Assembly: GCF_916619195.1 (NCBI RefSeq)
Contig: NZ_CAKAKL010000001.1
Location: 1,674,001-1,738,000, forward strand
DNA from: Inquilinus sp. Marseille-Q2685
Lineage (GTDB): Bacteria > Pseudomonadota > Alphaproteobacteria > DSM-16000 > Inquilinaceae
Reading direction: 5' to 3'
DNA: 64,000 bases
Below the pieces are notes generated by a model. That model was given only the letters and a program-made list of their open reading frames with translations. It was not told the DNA's origin and did no database searches. How positions within the stretch are numbered: position 1 is the stretch's first letter; every line of letters starts with the position of its first letter. This document shows positions 52,006 to 60,605 of this stretch, one piece after another. A program made the translations under genes and the position numbers.

Positions 52006-52023
52006 GGTTCGCTCGCCTTCCGA

Positions 52024-52392
52024 TTACTTCTTCTTGCCCGCGATGGGCTTCGCCGGACCCTTGCGGGTGCGGGCGTTGGTGTGGGTGCGCTGGCCGCGGA
52101 CCGGCAGGCCCTTGCGGTGACGCAGGCCGCGGTAGCAGCCGAGATCCATCAGGCGCTTGATGTTCATCGCGATCTCGCGACGCAGGTCACCTTCGACCGT
52201 GTAGTCGCTGTCGATGGTCTCGCGGATGCGCAGGATCTCGTCTTCGGTCAGCTCGTTGACGCGCCGGTCGGCCGGGATGCCGAGCTTGTCGATGATCGAC
52301 TGGGCGGTGTGACGGCCGATCCCATGGATGTAGGTGAGCGCGATCAGGACGCGCTTCTGGGTCGGGATATTGACGCCGGCAATACGTGCCAC
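52024..52392 (-). CDS. rpsM: 30S ribosomal protein S13
   Basis: 122-residue ribosomal protein. [40 protein letters not shown] and the basic end [11 protein letters not shown] are diagnostic. First gene of this operon; secY and adk, its usual upstream neighbours, are absent, and a strong promoter lies at 52553-52580. Confidence 0.98.
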   Translation of the reverse strand: MARIAGVNIPTQKRVLIALTYIHGIGRHTAQSIIDKLGIPADRRVNELTEDEILRIRETIDSDYTVEGDLRREIAMNIKRLMDLGCYRGLRHRKGLPVRGQRTHTNARTRKGPAKPIAGKKK

Positions 52393-52552
52393 GTCGCTCT
52401 CCTTGCGGTTGCCACCTTCGGCGCCGCCGCTGCCCTGCCCCGCCGGGGCCTGGCCTGCATCGCCGGGTCTGCTGGTTCATGTCTGCCCGCGGGCCGGAGC
52501 GGCCGCGCGAACGCCTTGCGCTTCGGTCGCCTTCCGGCTCCGAAGCGGGCGG

Positions 52553-52580
52553 AGTATAGTGATCGGCAGGACAGAGTCAA
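52553..52580 (-). promoter_or_regulatory. Sigma-70-type promoter of rpsM operon
   Basis: Minus strand TTGACT (52575-52580), 16-bp spacer, TATACT (52553-52558). Near consensus. The leader of about 155 nt to rpsM could hold regulatory structure, but none was clearly recognised. The 337-bp gap 52393-52729 contains this promoter and otherwise nothing identifiable. Confidence 0.8.
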
Positions 52581-52729
52581 CCGCCGGGATTCGCAATCGG
52601 AATCCGCGCCGGCCAGGGTCGACAGCGGCCGAACCATAACCGGGACCGCTTCGGCTTGTCACCTGCGCAATTGCGATCATTTTCTTGAGCACGGCCGAAG
52701 CGCCGGCCGGATGCCGCGGGAGACGGACG

Positions 52730-53296
52730 ATGCAGAACCTGCCGGTCCTTCGTGCCCTTGCCGCCAACTGGGGCGCCATCGCGCTGCGCGGCGTCCTGGC
52801 CATCCTGTTCGGGGTCCTGGCCTGGCTGTGGCCGGGCATCACCCTGGCCGTGCTGATCATCCTCTACGCCGCCTATGCGCTGGTCGACGGGGTGATGGGC
52901 ATCGTCGTCGGCATCCGCGGCCGCAACTGGGGCTACGCCCTGCTCGGGGTCGCCGGCGTCGCCGCCGGGATCATCGCGGCGGTCTGGCCGCTGCTGACCG
53001 CGGTCGTGCTGGTCCTCATCATTGCCGTGTGGGCGATCGTGATCGGGGTGATGGAGATCGTCACCGCCATCCGCCTGCGCAACGAGATCGAGGGCGAGTG
53101 GCTGCTGGCGCTGACCGGCGCGCTGTGGGTGCTGTTCGGCGCCTATGCCCTGTTCTTCCCGGGCGCCGGCGCGCTGTCGCTGGTCTGGCTGATCGGCACC
53201 TGGGCCATCGTGGTCGGGGTGCTGGAGCTGACCCTGGCCTTCCGCCTGCGCCGCCTGGCCCGGCACCACGGCGGCACGGCCGCCCCCGCCGCCTGA
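52730..53296 (+). CDS. HdeD-family membrane protein
   Basis: 188-residue protein with six short membrane helices in three pairs, as in HdeD (acid-resistance membrane protein of E. coli). WGAIALRGVLAILFGVLAWL, AAGIIAAVWPLLTAVVLVLI and AYALFFPGAGALSLVWLIG are typical. ATG at 52730 follows GGGAGACGG. Role in this organism unknown. Confidence 0.87.
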   Translation: MQNLPVLRALAANWGAIALRGVLAILFGVLAWLWPGITLAVLIILYAAYALVDGVMGIVVGIRGRNWGYALLGVAGVAAGIIAAVWPLLTAVVLVLIIAVWAIVIGVMEIVTAIRLRNEIEGEWLLALTGALWVLFGAYALFFPGAGALSLVWLIGTWAIVVGVLELTLAFRLRRLARHHGGTAAPAA

Positions 53297-53384
53297 CATC
53301 CCGACCGCGTGACGCCGCGCCGGCGTGACGCCACCCGGGGCCTCATGCCACCCTGCCCGCATCGGAATCGCGAGGAGCATCGCC

Positions 53385-53795
53385 ATGGCATCGGGGCTGA
53401 TCGAATACGAGGAGGCGTCGCCGGAGGTCCGCGCCGTCTATGACGACATCATGGCCACCCGCCGGATCGACAGGGTCAACAACTTCTGGAAGGCGCTGGC
53501 GTTGCATCCGCCGACGCTGAAGCGGACCTGGGAGAGCCTGAAGGAGGTGATGGCCCCCGGCGCGCTCGACCCGCTGGTGAAGGAGATGGTGTATCTCGCG
53601 GTCAGCGCCACCAATGGCTGCGGCTACTGCATCGCCTCGCACAGCGCGGCGGCGCGCAAGGCCGGCATGACCGACGAGATGCTGGGTGAGCTCCTGGCCG
53701 TGGTCGGCATGGCGAACGAGACCAACCGCCTGGCCAACGGCCTGCAGGTGCCGATCGACGAAGCGTTTCGCCGGACGGAGCAACGTTCCGGCTGA
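53385..53795 (+). CDS. Carboxymuconolactone decarboxylase/AhpD-family protein
   Basis: 136-residue all-helical protein with the redox motif NGCGYCIASHSAAARKAG (CxxC plus His), the AhpD/peroxidase-related active site. The preceding VKEMVYLAVSATN is the standard helix. Probably a thiol reductant of peroxide defence; an uncertain substrate is normal for this family. ATG at 53385. Confidence 0.88.
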   Translation: MASGLIEYEEASPEVRAVYDDIMATRRIDRVNNFWKALALHPPTLKRTWESLKEVMAPGALDPLVKEMVYLAVSATNGCGYCIASHSAAARKAGMTDEMLGELLAVVGMANETNRLANGLQVPIDEAFRRTEQRSG

Positions 53796-53916
53796 AATTT
53801 TCTATCACATTGAAGTAATATAATTTCGGACATTAGAAACACTGTATCGACTGCCTGAAGTTCTAGAACGATAGGATCTCGGAAAGATTTACGATCAGCA
53901 GTTTACGGAAAAGTAA

Positions 53917-53943
53917 ATATTCCGCCCTATTCAAGCGGAATAT
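53917..53943. promoter_or_regulatory. Perfect hairpin in an AT-rich leader
   Basis: ATATTCCGC-N9-GCGGAATAT, 9-bp perfect arms, in the AT-rich 53796-53994 region before the Gly-rich gene. It could be a regulator site or a 5' UTR hairpin. The low GC contrasts strongly with the flanks. Confidence 0.45.
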
Positions 53944-53994
53944 GGTCCTCCAGGTCTCGATTTATCACGATAAGCAGATTTAGAGGACACTGCC

Positions 53995-54534
53995 ATGAAG
54001 TTATGGCTCCCCCTGGCCTGCGCCGCCTTCGCATCGACGGCGGCGCAGGCGAATTCCAACCTGTTTGAGCTCTGCAACGAATCGTTCCGCGAGCTGTCGC
54101 CGGCAGAACAGCAGCTTGTCATCAGCAAAGGCTGTGCCCTCGAGCCTGCCGGCGAAGGGATCAACGTCGCCTCCCTGCCCGATGGAACCGGCAGCGGGAC
54201 GGGGACGGGCAGCGGGACGGGGACCGGCAACGGCACCGGTTCCACGGGCGGCACGGGCTCGGCCGGCGGTGGCGGCAACGGCGGCGGTTCATCGGGCGGC
54301 AATGGCGGCGGCTCGCATGGCGGAGGAGGCTCCGGCGGCGGATCCGGTGGAGGCTCGGGCGGTGGCGGATCCGGGGCGGCGGCTCGGGTGGCGGGGCTCG
54401 GGCGGCGGCGGAGGCTCCGGCGGCGGCAACGGCGGGGATCAATGTCGGGGTGGGCGGCGGCGCCACCGGCAATGGCGGCGGCATCAATGTCGGCGTCGGC
54501 AGCGGGTCCGGCAGCAACAACAGCGGCGGGGTGA
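53995..54534 (+). CDS. Secreted Gly-rich repeat protein, N-terminal part (frame broken)
   Basis: Starts MKLWLPLACAAFASTAAQA, a clean signal peptide. A short Cys-pair domain follows (LFELCNESFRELSPAEQQL..SKGCALEPAG), then a GTGSGTG linker and a Gly/Ser stretch. After GGGGSG (about residue 127) the frame turns into Arg/Ala-rich nonsense to 54534, while the Gly-rich pattern continues in other frames. The intact gene probably ran 53995-55118. Three GGGG runs (54373-54376, 54393-54396, 54433-54436) mark apparent single-base shifts. Either sequencing/assembly errors or true mutation. Confidence 0.6.
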   Translation: MKLWLPLACAAFASTAAQANSNLFELCNESFRELSPAEQQLVISKGCALEPAGEGINVASLPDGTGSGTGTGSGTGTGNGTGSTGGTGSAGGGGNGGGSSGGNGGGSHGGGGSGGGSGGGSGGGGSGAAARVAGLGRRRRLRRRQRRGSMSGWAAAPPAMAAASMSASAAGPAATTAAG

Positions 54535-55118
54535 ATGTCGGCGCGGCCGGCGGCGCCTCCCACAACTCCGGCGGGCTCAATGTCGGCGTCGGCAGCGGCG
54601 CCGCCTCGAACAACAGCGGCGGCATCAATGCCGGTGTCGGCGGCAGCGCGGTCTCCGCCAATTCCGGCGGCGTGAATGTCGGTCTGGGCGGCAAGGCCGC
54701 TTCCGGCAATACCTCCGGCATCAACGCCGGTGTCGGCAGCGGCGCGGCCTCGTCCAACCGCAGCGGCATCAATGCCGGCCTGGGCAACGGCGCCGCCTCC
54801 TCCGACAGCGGCAGCGTCAATGTTGGGCTCGGCGGCAAGGCCGCCTCCGGCAACTCCGGCGGCATCAACGCCGGGCTCGGCAGCAGCGCAACCTCGGCCA
54901 ACAGCGGCGGGCTGAATGTCGGCCTCGGCGGCAAGGCCGCCTCCGGCAACTCCGGCGGCATCAATGTCGGCATCGGCGACGACGGCACCGGCGCCGCCAG
55001 CACCAACAAGGGCGGCCTCAATGTCAGCCTGGGCGGCAAGAACGGCATCGGCGTGAGCCTGGGCGGGCATCAGAGCGGCATCAGCATCGGCGGCGCCAGG
55101 ATCGGCGCCCGCCACTGA
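54450..55118 (+). CDS. Gly-rich 16-residue repeat protein, C-terminal part (frame broken)
   Basis: Continues the gene at 53995 in a different frame. The internal ATG at 54450 is only the first in this frame and lacks a signal peptide. It holds about ten imperfect 16-residue repeats of the form GGLNVGLGGKAASGNS, with alternating I/L/V-N-V/A and Gly/Asn/Ser positions, then a C-terminal GISIGGARIGARH. The strand-loop pattern suggests a beta-solenoid or adhesin-like surface protein; no enzymatic motif. Very likely secreted as part of the full-length product. Confidence 0.6.
   Translation: MGGGATGNGGGINVGVGSGSGSNNSGGVNVGAAGGASHNSGGLNVGVGSGAASNNSGGINAGVGGSAVSANSGGVNVGLGGKAASGNTSGINAGVGSGAASSNRSGINAGLGNGAASSDSGSVNVGLGGKAASGNSGGINAGLGSSATSANSGGLNVGLGGKAASGNSGGINVGIGDDGTGAASTNKGGLNVSLGGKNGIGVSLGGHQSGISIGGARIGARH
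54477..55050 (+). repeat. 48-bp tandem coding repeats
   Basis: Ten to eleven units of about 48 bp encode 16-residue repeats. Two variants alternate: one with NVGLGGKAAS and one with NAGLG/NAGVG. Copies with identical core (GGKAASGN at three places) point to recent repeat duplication. Not CRISPR: repeats are contiguous and coding. Confidence 0.85.
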
Positions 55119-55136
55119 ACGGCGGATCCGGAAGAC

Positions 55137-55168
55137 GAAGGGCCGGCGCCGCCAGGCGCCGGCCCTTC
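55137..55168. terminator. Strong hairpin after the Gly-rich gene
   Basis: GAAGGGCCGGCGCC-GCCA-GGCGCCGGCCCTTC, a perfect 14-bp stem 18 bp after the stop at 55118. No U-run, but the stem is very stable. Confidence 0.6.
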
Positions 55169-55245
55169 GCCGCTTCCCGGCCCGGCTTGACAGTCCGGCC
55201 TGCCGCCGCGAACCATCCGGGCCCGCCTTCGGACCGGAGTGACCC

Positions 55246-56166
55246 ATGCCTCCCTATGCCGGCATCGCGACCTTCCTCAATGCCCCGCATCGCCGCCGTC
55301 CGGAAGGCGGCCGGCCCGCCGCAGCGGTGCTGGGCCTGCCCTTCGACTTCGGCACCACCAACCGGCCCGGGTCGCGCTTCGGCCCGAACGCGATCCGCGC
55401 CGCGAGCCGGACGCTGACCGGCGACGACCATCCCGATCTGGGGCTGAGCCCGGAGGAGCGGCTGGATCTCTACGATGCCGGGGACGCGGCGCCGGTCACC
55501 GCCGACATCGCCGGCAGCCTGGAGGCGATCCGCGCCGCGGCGGCGGAGCAGATCGGCGCCGGCGCCCGCCTGCTGGCCCTCGGCGGCGACCATACCGTCA
55601 CCCTGCCGCTGCTGGAGGCGACGGCGGCGAAGCACGGCCCGCTGGCGCTGATGCAGTTCGACGCGCATGTCGACACCTGGGCCGGCACGCCCTCGGCCCG
55701 GATCTATCACGGATCCTGGCTGCGCCACGCCATCGAGCGCGGGCTGGTCGATCCCCGGGCCACGGTGCAGGTCGGGCTGCACAGCCCGGTCGACCGCGCC
55801 ACCGCCGCCTGGACCCGGGACCAGGGCATCACCGGCCTGTCCGCCGAAAGCGTGCATCTCGACGGCATCGACCGGACGGTGGAGCAGATCCGCGCCGTGC
55901 TCGGCGACCGGCCGGCCTATCTGACCTTCGACATCGACGGCATCGACCCCGGCCTGGCGCCCGGCGTCGCCTGCCCGGAGGCCGGAGGCTTGTTCCCGTG
56001 GCAGGCGCTGGCGCTGCTGCGCCGGCTGGGCGACGTCGCCTGGATCGGGGCGGACGTGGTCGAGACCTGCCCGCCCCACGACCAGTCCGACGTCACCGCC
56101 GTGCTGGCCGCCACCGTCGGCTGGACCTGGCTGTGCCTGCTGGCCGCGCGGACGCCGGCAGCCTGA
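55246..56166 (+). CDS. Ureohydrolase (agmatinase/guanidinobutyrase family)
   Basis: 306-residue manganese enzyme of the arginase superfamily. Metal motifs GGDHT, DAHVDTW and DIDGIDP are all intact, and FDFGTTNRPGSRFGPNAIR is typical of agmatinase-type members. These release urea from agmatine or guanidino acids. The urea made could feed the urt/ure system at the window start; the substrate is not resolved. Confidence 0.9.
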   Translation: MPPYAGIATFLNAPHRRRPEGGRPAAAVLGLPFDFGTTNRPGSRFGPNAIRAASRTLTGDDHPDLGLSPEERLDLYDAGDAAPVTADIAGSLEAIRAAAAEQIGAGARLLALGGDHTVTLPLLEATAAKHGPLALMQFDAHVDTWAGTPSARIYHGSWLRHAIERGLVDPRATVQVGLHSPVDRATAAWTRDQGITGLSAESVHLDGIDRTVEQIRAVLGDRPAYLTFDIDGIDPGLAPGVACPEAGGLFPWQALALLRRLGDVAWIGADVVETCPPHDQSDVTAVLAATVGWTWLCLLAARTPAA

Positions 56167-56169
56167 ACG

Positions 56170-56556
56170 TCAATCGAGCACGGCGTAGCCGCGGCGGATC
56201 ATGCAGTTCCGCACCACGTTCTGGGTGCTGTTGGCGGCGGAGGCGCCGCCGCCGACCGCGCCGCTGAGGCCGCCCACCCCGGCGCCGATCGCGGCGCCGC
56301 GCCCGGCATTGCCGGTGAAGGCGCCGATGATCGCGCCGCCCGCCGCGCCGACGCCGGCGCCGAGCAGCGCCCCGCCGACCGTGCGGCCACCGGCATTCAC
56401 CTGCTCGGCGAGCTGCTGGCACTGGGCCAGGTCGTATTCATAGTTGCGCCCGCCGGCGACCGAGGTCGCGGGATCGATGATCGGCCGCACCTGCTGGGCG
56501 CAGCCGGCAATGCCGAACGCCACGACGGTCAAGGCCGCTGCTCTGCTCAAGCCCAT
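56170..56556 (-). CDS. Glycine-zipper lipoprotein
   Basis: 128-residue outer-envelope protein. Signal with lipobox (FGIAGC, Cys19), a YEYDLAQCQQLAEQ segment, then a glycine-zipper membrane stretch (GGALLGAGVGAAGGAIIGAF) and a Cys near the end (VVRNCMIRRGY). This layout is common in small alphaproteobacterial envelope proteins of unknown function. ATG at 56556 follows GAGGGAGAG. Confidence 0.87.
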   Translation of the reverse strand: MGLSRAAALTVVAFGIAGCAQQVRPIIDPATSVAGGRNYEYDLAQCQQLAEQVNAGGRTVGGALLGAGVGAAGGAIIGAFTGNAGRGAAIGAGVGGLSGAVGGGASAANSTQNVVRNCMIRRGYAVLD

Positions 56557-56668
56557 ATCTCTCTCCCTCAATCGGGCCGACAAACGGCCTCTCTTCGTCG
56601 GGGAACTATAATAAACAAATGAGACCATAGTCGGGCCAAAGCACATGCCCCGGCACCGTCCGCAAAGC

Positions 56669-56686
56669 ATAACATAACCGTAACAT
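56669..56686 (+). promoter_or_regulatory. Possible PhoB box upstream of pit
   Basis: ATAACAT-AACC-GTAACAT: two near-identical 7-bp units with 4-bp spacing, the architecture of a Pho box, 52 bp before the transporter gene. The sequence differs from the CTGTCAT consensus, so PhoB binding is only suggested. Confidence 0.4.
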
Positions 56687-56737
56687 CCGGCTTGTAGGGT
56701 CGGCGGCATCGTACCGATCGAAGCCCGCGAGGCCCGC

Positions 56738-58321
56738 ATGACCACGTCCGTGCTCGACACCAGGCCGGCAGGAGGGCTCAGCCGCCTGACGCCACTGGCC
56801 GTCATCGCCCTGCTCATCATCGGCGTCATCTATGCCGGCTGGAGCCTGGTCAACGACCTCGGCGACGTCCATTCGCCGAGTCTGCTGCCCTTCATCCTGC
56901 TCGGCATCGCCCTGCTGATCGCGCTGGGCTTCGAGTTCGTCAACGGATTCCACGACACCGCCAATGCGGTGGCGACGGTGATCTACACCAACTCGCTGCC
57001 GCCGACGGTGGCTGTGGTCTGGTCGGGCCTGTGGAACTTCCTCGGCGTCCTCACCTCCACCGGCCTCGTCGCCTTCGGCATCATCTCGCTGCTGCCGGTC
57101 GAGCTGATCCTGCAGGTCGGCAGCAATGCCGGCTTCGCCATGGTGTTCGCCCTGCTGATCGCCGCGATCATCTGGAATGTCGGCACCTGGTATTTCGGCC
57201 TGCCCTCCTCCTCCTCGCACACGCTGATCGGCTCGATCATCGGCGTCGGCGTGATGAACCAGCTGATGGCCATCCCCGGCACCGGCACCAGCGGTGTGGA
57301 CTGGTCCCAGGCGCTGGGCATCGGCAAGTCGCTGCTGCTGTCGCCGCTGATCGGCTTCGCCGCCGCGGCGCTGCTGCTGCTGGCCGCCAAGGCGCTGATC
57401 AAGCGGCCGGAGCTGTACCGTGCGCCGGAGGGCAACAAGCCGCCGCCGCTGTGGATCCGCGGCCTGCTGGTCCTGACCTGCACCGGCGTCAGCTTCGCCC
57501 ACGGCTCGAATGACGGGCAGAAGGGCATGGGGCTGATCATGCTGATCCTGATCGGCACCGTGCCCACCGCCTATGCCCTGAACCGGGCGATGCCGGAGGC
57601 GCAGATCGCCGCCTTCGCCCAGGTGTCGGACCAGGCGGCCGGGGTGCTGGCCCGCTACACCGGCGACGCGGCTGCGCCGGCCGATGCGCGGGCGGCGGTG
57701 ACCGCCTATGTCCGCGACCGGGCCCTCGCGCCGGAGACGGTGCCGGCGCTGGTCGCCCTGACGCAGGAGATCGACCGCAGCGTCGCCGGCCGCAGCTCGC
57801 TGGCCGCGGTGCCGAACGAGCAGGTCGGCAACATCCGCAACGACATGTATCTGGCCTCCGAAGCCTTGAAACAGATGGCCAAGGCCAATACGCCGGCCTT
57901 CAGCGCCGACGACGGCAAGGTGCTGACCCAGTATCGCGGCTATCTCGACCAGGCGACCAAGTTCATCCCCGACTGGGTCAAGGTCGCGGTCGCCATCGCG
58001 CTGGGCCTCGGCACCATGGTCGGCTGGAAGCGCATCGTCGTCACCGTCGGCGAGAAGATCGGCAAGGAGCACCTGACCTACGCCCAGGGCGGCTCGGCCG
58101 AGCTGGTGGCGATGGCGACGATCGGCGCCGCCGATGTCTACGGCCTGCCCGTCAGCACCACCCATGTGCTGTCCTCCGGCGTCGCCGGCACCATGGCGGC
58201 GAACCGCTCGGGCCTGCAATGGGGCACGATCCGCAACCTGATCATGGCCTGGGTGCTGACCCTGCCGGCCTCGATCGCCCTGGCCGCCGCGCTCTACTGG
58301 CTGCTGCGGCACCTGTTCTGA
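56738..58321 (+). CDS. pit: PiT-family inorganic phosphate transporter
   Basis: 527-residue low-affinity metal-phosphate symporter. Both duplicated signatures are visible: FVNGFHDTANAVAT (residues 67-80) and, in the second half, SSGVAGTMAANRSG with AHGSNDGQKGMG between. About ten membrane helices surround a central soluble loop (about residues 280-400). Possible Pho-regulated start (site at 56669-56686). Confidence 0.93.
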   Translation: MTTSVLDTRPAGGLSRLTPLAVIALLIIGVIYAGWSLVNDLGDVHSPSLLPFILLGIALLIALGFEFVNGFHDTANAVATVIYTNSLPPTVAVVWSGLWNFLGVLTSTGLVAFGIISLLPVELILQVGSNAGFAMVFALLIAAIIWNVGTWYFGLPSSSSHTLIGSIIGVGVMNQLMAIPGTGTSGVDWSQALGIGKSLLLSPLIGFAAAALLLLAAKALIKRPELYRAPEGNKPPPLWIRGLLVLTCTGVSFAHGSNDGQKGMGLIMLILIGTVPTAYALNRAMPEAQIAAFAQVSDQAAGVLARYTGDAAAPADARAAVTAYVRDRALAPETVPALVALTQEIDRSVAGRSSLAAVPNEQVGNIRNDMYLASEALKQMAKANTPAFSADDGKVLTQYRGYLDQATKFIPDWVKVAVAIALGLGTMVGWKRIVVTVGEKIGKEHLTYAQGGSAELVAMATIGAADVYGLPVSTTHVLSSGVAGTMAANRSGLQWGTIRNLIMAWVLTLPASIALAAALYWLLRHLF

Positions 58322-58334
58322 TCCGGGTTCCGGG

Positions 58335-59345
58335 TTGGACGCGATACGAGCCCCGGTCAGCTTCCATTTCGGCGAGGCCGTCGCCGCCGCCTACCGCTTC
58401 GACCCCGGGTCCGGCGCCTGTCGCCAGACCGGGGTCGACCCGCTGCCGGAGGCGGGCGACGGCTGGGTCTGGCTGCACCTGAAGCTGACCGACACCCGCG
58501 CCCGGCACTGGCTGGCCCGCCATGGCGCCCTGCCGCCGGTCGTGGCGCAATGGCTGCTGGACGGGCCCGACCGGGTGCAGGTGCAGCGGCTGGACGGTTG
58601 GCTGGTCGGTGCCGCCAACGGGCTGCACCACGACTTCGCCTTCGAGCCGGACCAGATCAGCCGGCTGCGTTTCTGCCTGGGGCCGAACCTCCTCGTCACC
58701 GGCCGGCGCCATCCGCTGCGCGCGATCGACGGGGTCCACCGCAGCCTGGCCGCCGGGCGCGCGCCGGCCACCGCGCTGGCCATGCTGGCCCTGGTGGTCG
58801 AGCATCTGGCGGCGGAGGCCGAGGCCACGGTCGAGTCGCTGATGGACGAGGTCGACGGCATCGAGGACCGGGTGCTGGACGACCGGTCGACCAGCCGCAC
58901 CGTCGAGGACCGCCAGGCGCTGGGCCGCATCCGCCGCAGCGCCGCGGCGTTGCGGCGGCATCTGCTGCCGGAGGGCGTGGTCCTCGCCGCCGGGCTGGAC
59001 GACCTGCCGGACTGGGCCGACCCCGAAGGCCGCGCCGGCCTGGCCGCCGCCGCCGAGCGCTTCCGCCGCGCCGCCCGCAGCCTGGACGAGGTGATCGACC
59101 GCACCCGCATGCTGCAGGAGGAGATCGCGGCGCAGCGGGCCGAGGCGATGAACCGCAGCCTGCTGGCGCTGGCGGTGCTGACCGCGATCTTCCTGCCGAT
59201 GACGCTGATCACCGGCATCTTCGGCATGAACGTCGCCGGCCTGCCGGGCCTGCAGGATCCGGATGCCTTTCTGTGGGTGATGGTGCTGATCCTGGCCGCC
59301 GGCGTCGCGACGCTGGCGCTGATGCTGTGGCGGAGAATGTTCTGA
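58335..59345 (+). CDS. CorA-family divalent cation transporter (ZntB-like)
   Basis: 336-residue membrane protein. A long N-terminal cytoplasmic domain with a helical funnel (IAAQRAEAMNRSLLALAVLT) ends in two C-terminal membrane helices and the CorA signature GMN (IFGMNVAGLPG, near residue 298). Zinc-exporting ZntB and magnesium CorA share this; the short N-terminal domain favours ZntB, but this is uncertain. Starts at a TTG (58335) 13 bp after pit, probably co-transcribed. Confidence 0.85.
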   Translation: MDAIRAPVSFHFGEAVAAAYRFDPGSGACRQTGVDPLPEAGDGWVWLHLKLTDTRARHWLARHGALPPVVAQWLLDGPDRVQVQRLDGWLVGAANGLHHDFAFEPDQISRLRFCLGPNLLVTGRRHPLRAIDGVHRSLAAGRAPATALAMLALVVEHLAAEAEATVESLMDEVDGIEDRVLDDRSTSRTVEDRQALGRIRRSAAALRRHLLPEGVVLAAGLDDLPDWADPEGRAGLAAAAERFRRAARSLDEVIDRTRMLQEEIAAQRAEAMNRSLLALAVLTAIFLPMTLITGIFGMNVAGLPGLQDPDAFLWVMVLILAAGVATLALMLWRRMF

Positions 59346-59348
59346 ACC

Positions 59349-60605
59349 CTATTCCGCCGCGGTGCGGTTGCCGATCGCCGGCAGGTTGCGCAGCAGCAGG
59401 CGCACCAGCTCGGACTGCCGGTTGGTGCGGGTCTTGATGAAGATCTTCTTGAGATGGTTGCGGATGGTCTCGTAGCTGACGTCGAGACGGGTCGCGATCT
59501 CCTTCAGCGACAGACCGGCCGCCAGCTCGCCGGCGATCCGCGCCTCGGTCGCGGTCAGGCCGTACAGCCGCCGCAGCTCCGGCTGCGACAGCTGGTTGGC
59601 CGGCGCCGGCGCGGCGATGAAGATCGCCGCCTTGGGCGCGGTCAGGCTGAGCAGGGGCCGGTTGCGGCTGACCGGCGAGACCAGCACCGCAAGCTGGTCG
59701 CCGCCCGCCGAGTCGGTCAGGGTCAGCCCGCCGCCCGGCTCGAGCCGCGGATCGTCGAGGATGATCGAGGCCGAGGCGATCAGCTGGCGCAGCTTCGCGG
59801 TCTCGCCGGGCTGGGTGGCGCAGATCAGCCCGCGCTGGTCGATCCGCAGCGCGGTGCCGGCCCGCAGCAGCGCCTCGGCCGCCCGGTTGGAGAAGGAGAC
59901 GCGGCCGGTGGGGTCGGTCAGGATCACCCCGATCGAAAGGCGGTCGAGGCCGGTCTCCAGCGCGTCGCGCTGGGTGACCACGTCGCCGAGCCGCTGGTGG
60001 ATCTGGGCGGCGCGGGCGAAGTGCGGCAGCAGCCGCCGCATCATCCCCGCCAGCCGCTCCGTCTCCTGTGCCGCCATCGGCTCGGCATGCAGCACGCTGA
60101 TATGGGCCGAGACCCCGCCGCGGCGCAGGAAGGTGCCGCCGATGCCGGACAGCAGCTGCTGCGGCCGCAGCCAGTCGGAATAGAACTCGGTCCGCTCCAG
60201 CGTGCCGCGCGGCACCAGCATGTCGCTGACCGTGACCTCGCCGACGGCGCGGCTCAGGACCCGCTCGCTCCAGGGGTTCAGGCGCCAGAAATGCTGGGCA
60301 TAGCTGTCGAGGAAGGCCGTATCCCAGCGGCTGGTCGCGGCCAGCGCCTCAAAGGCCGTGGTCTCGGCGTCGTCGGATTCGTGCAGCAGGTACAGGCTGG
60401 CGTGGCCGTCGGCGAACATGCCGGCGAGATCGTTGAGAACCGAGTCCCACAGGCCGTGGTCGAGCGCCGCGTCGTAGATTCTCGCGATGAGGTCCGGGAG
60501 ATCATCCGCCATTTCGGGAACGATCCTCGACTGGACACCGAAGGGATCGGCCTTGCGCCGCGGCATCTGGCCGGTTTCACCGGCCTGTCGAGGACCATAG
60601 TCCAT
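59349..60605 (-). CDS. LuxR-family transcriptional regulator
   Basis: 418-residue regulator. A large N-terminal sensing region contains a PAS-like stretch (LSIGVILTDPTGRVSFSNRA), and the C-terminus is a LuxR-type HTH (LTATEARIAGELAAGLSLKE then VSYETIRNHLKKIFIKT). No receiver domain, so not a classical response regulator. Start at 60605 is the longest; ATGs at 60566 and 60512 (MADDLPDLIARIYD) are alternatives. The PQQ dehydrogenase/cytochrome unit nearby, in the same orientation upstream, may be a target (speculation). Confidence 0.82.
   Translation of the reverse strand: MDYGPRQAGETGQMPRRKADPFGVQSRIVPEMADDLPDLIARIYDAALDHGLWDSVLNDLAGMFADGHASLYLLHESDDAETTAFEALAATSRWDTAFLDSYAQHFWRLNPWSERVLSRAVGEVTVSDMLVPRGTLERTEFYSDWLRPQQLLSGIGGTFLRRGGVSAHISVLHAEPMAAQETERLAGMMRRLLPHFARAAQIHQRLGDVVTQRDALETGLDRLSIGVILTDPTGRVSFSNRAAEALLRAGTALRIDQRGLICATQPGETAKLRQLIASASIILDDPRLEPGGGLTLTDSAGGDQLAVLVSPVSRNRPLLSLTAPKAAIFIAAPAPANQLSQPELRRLYGLTATEARIAGELAAGLSLKEIATRLDVSYETIRNHLKKIFIKTRTNRQSELVRLLLRNLPAIGNRTAAE

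Noticed and set aside
54477-55050. Possible CRISPR array
   Set aside because: Repeats are contiguous, imperfect, about 48 bp and translate into a regular 16-residue pattern; no spacers and no cas genes.
53931-55247. Minus-strand frame rich in ADADAA-type repeats opposite the Gly-rich gene
   Set aside because: Its repeats are only the complement of the 48-bp coding repeats; there is no signal peptide or ribosome site.
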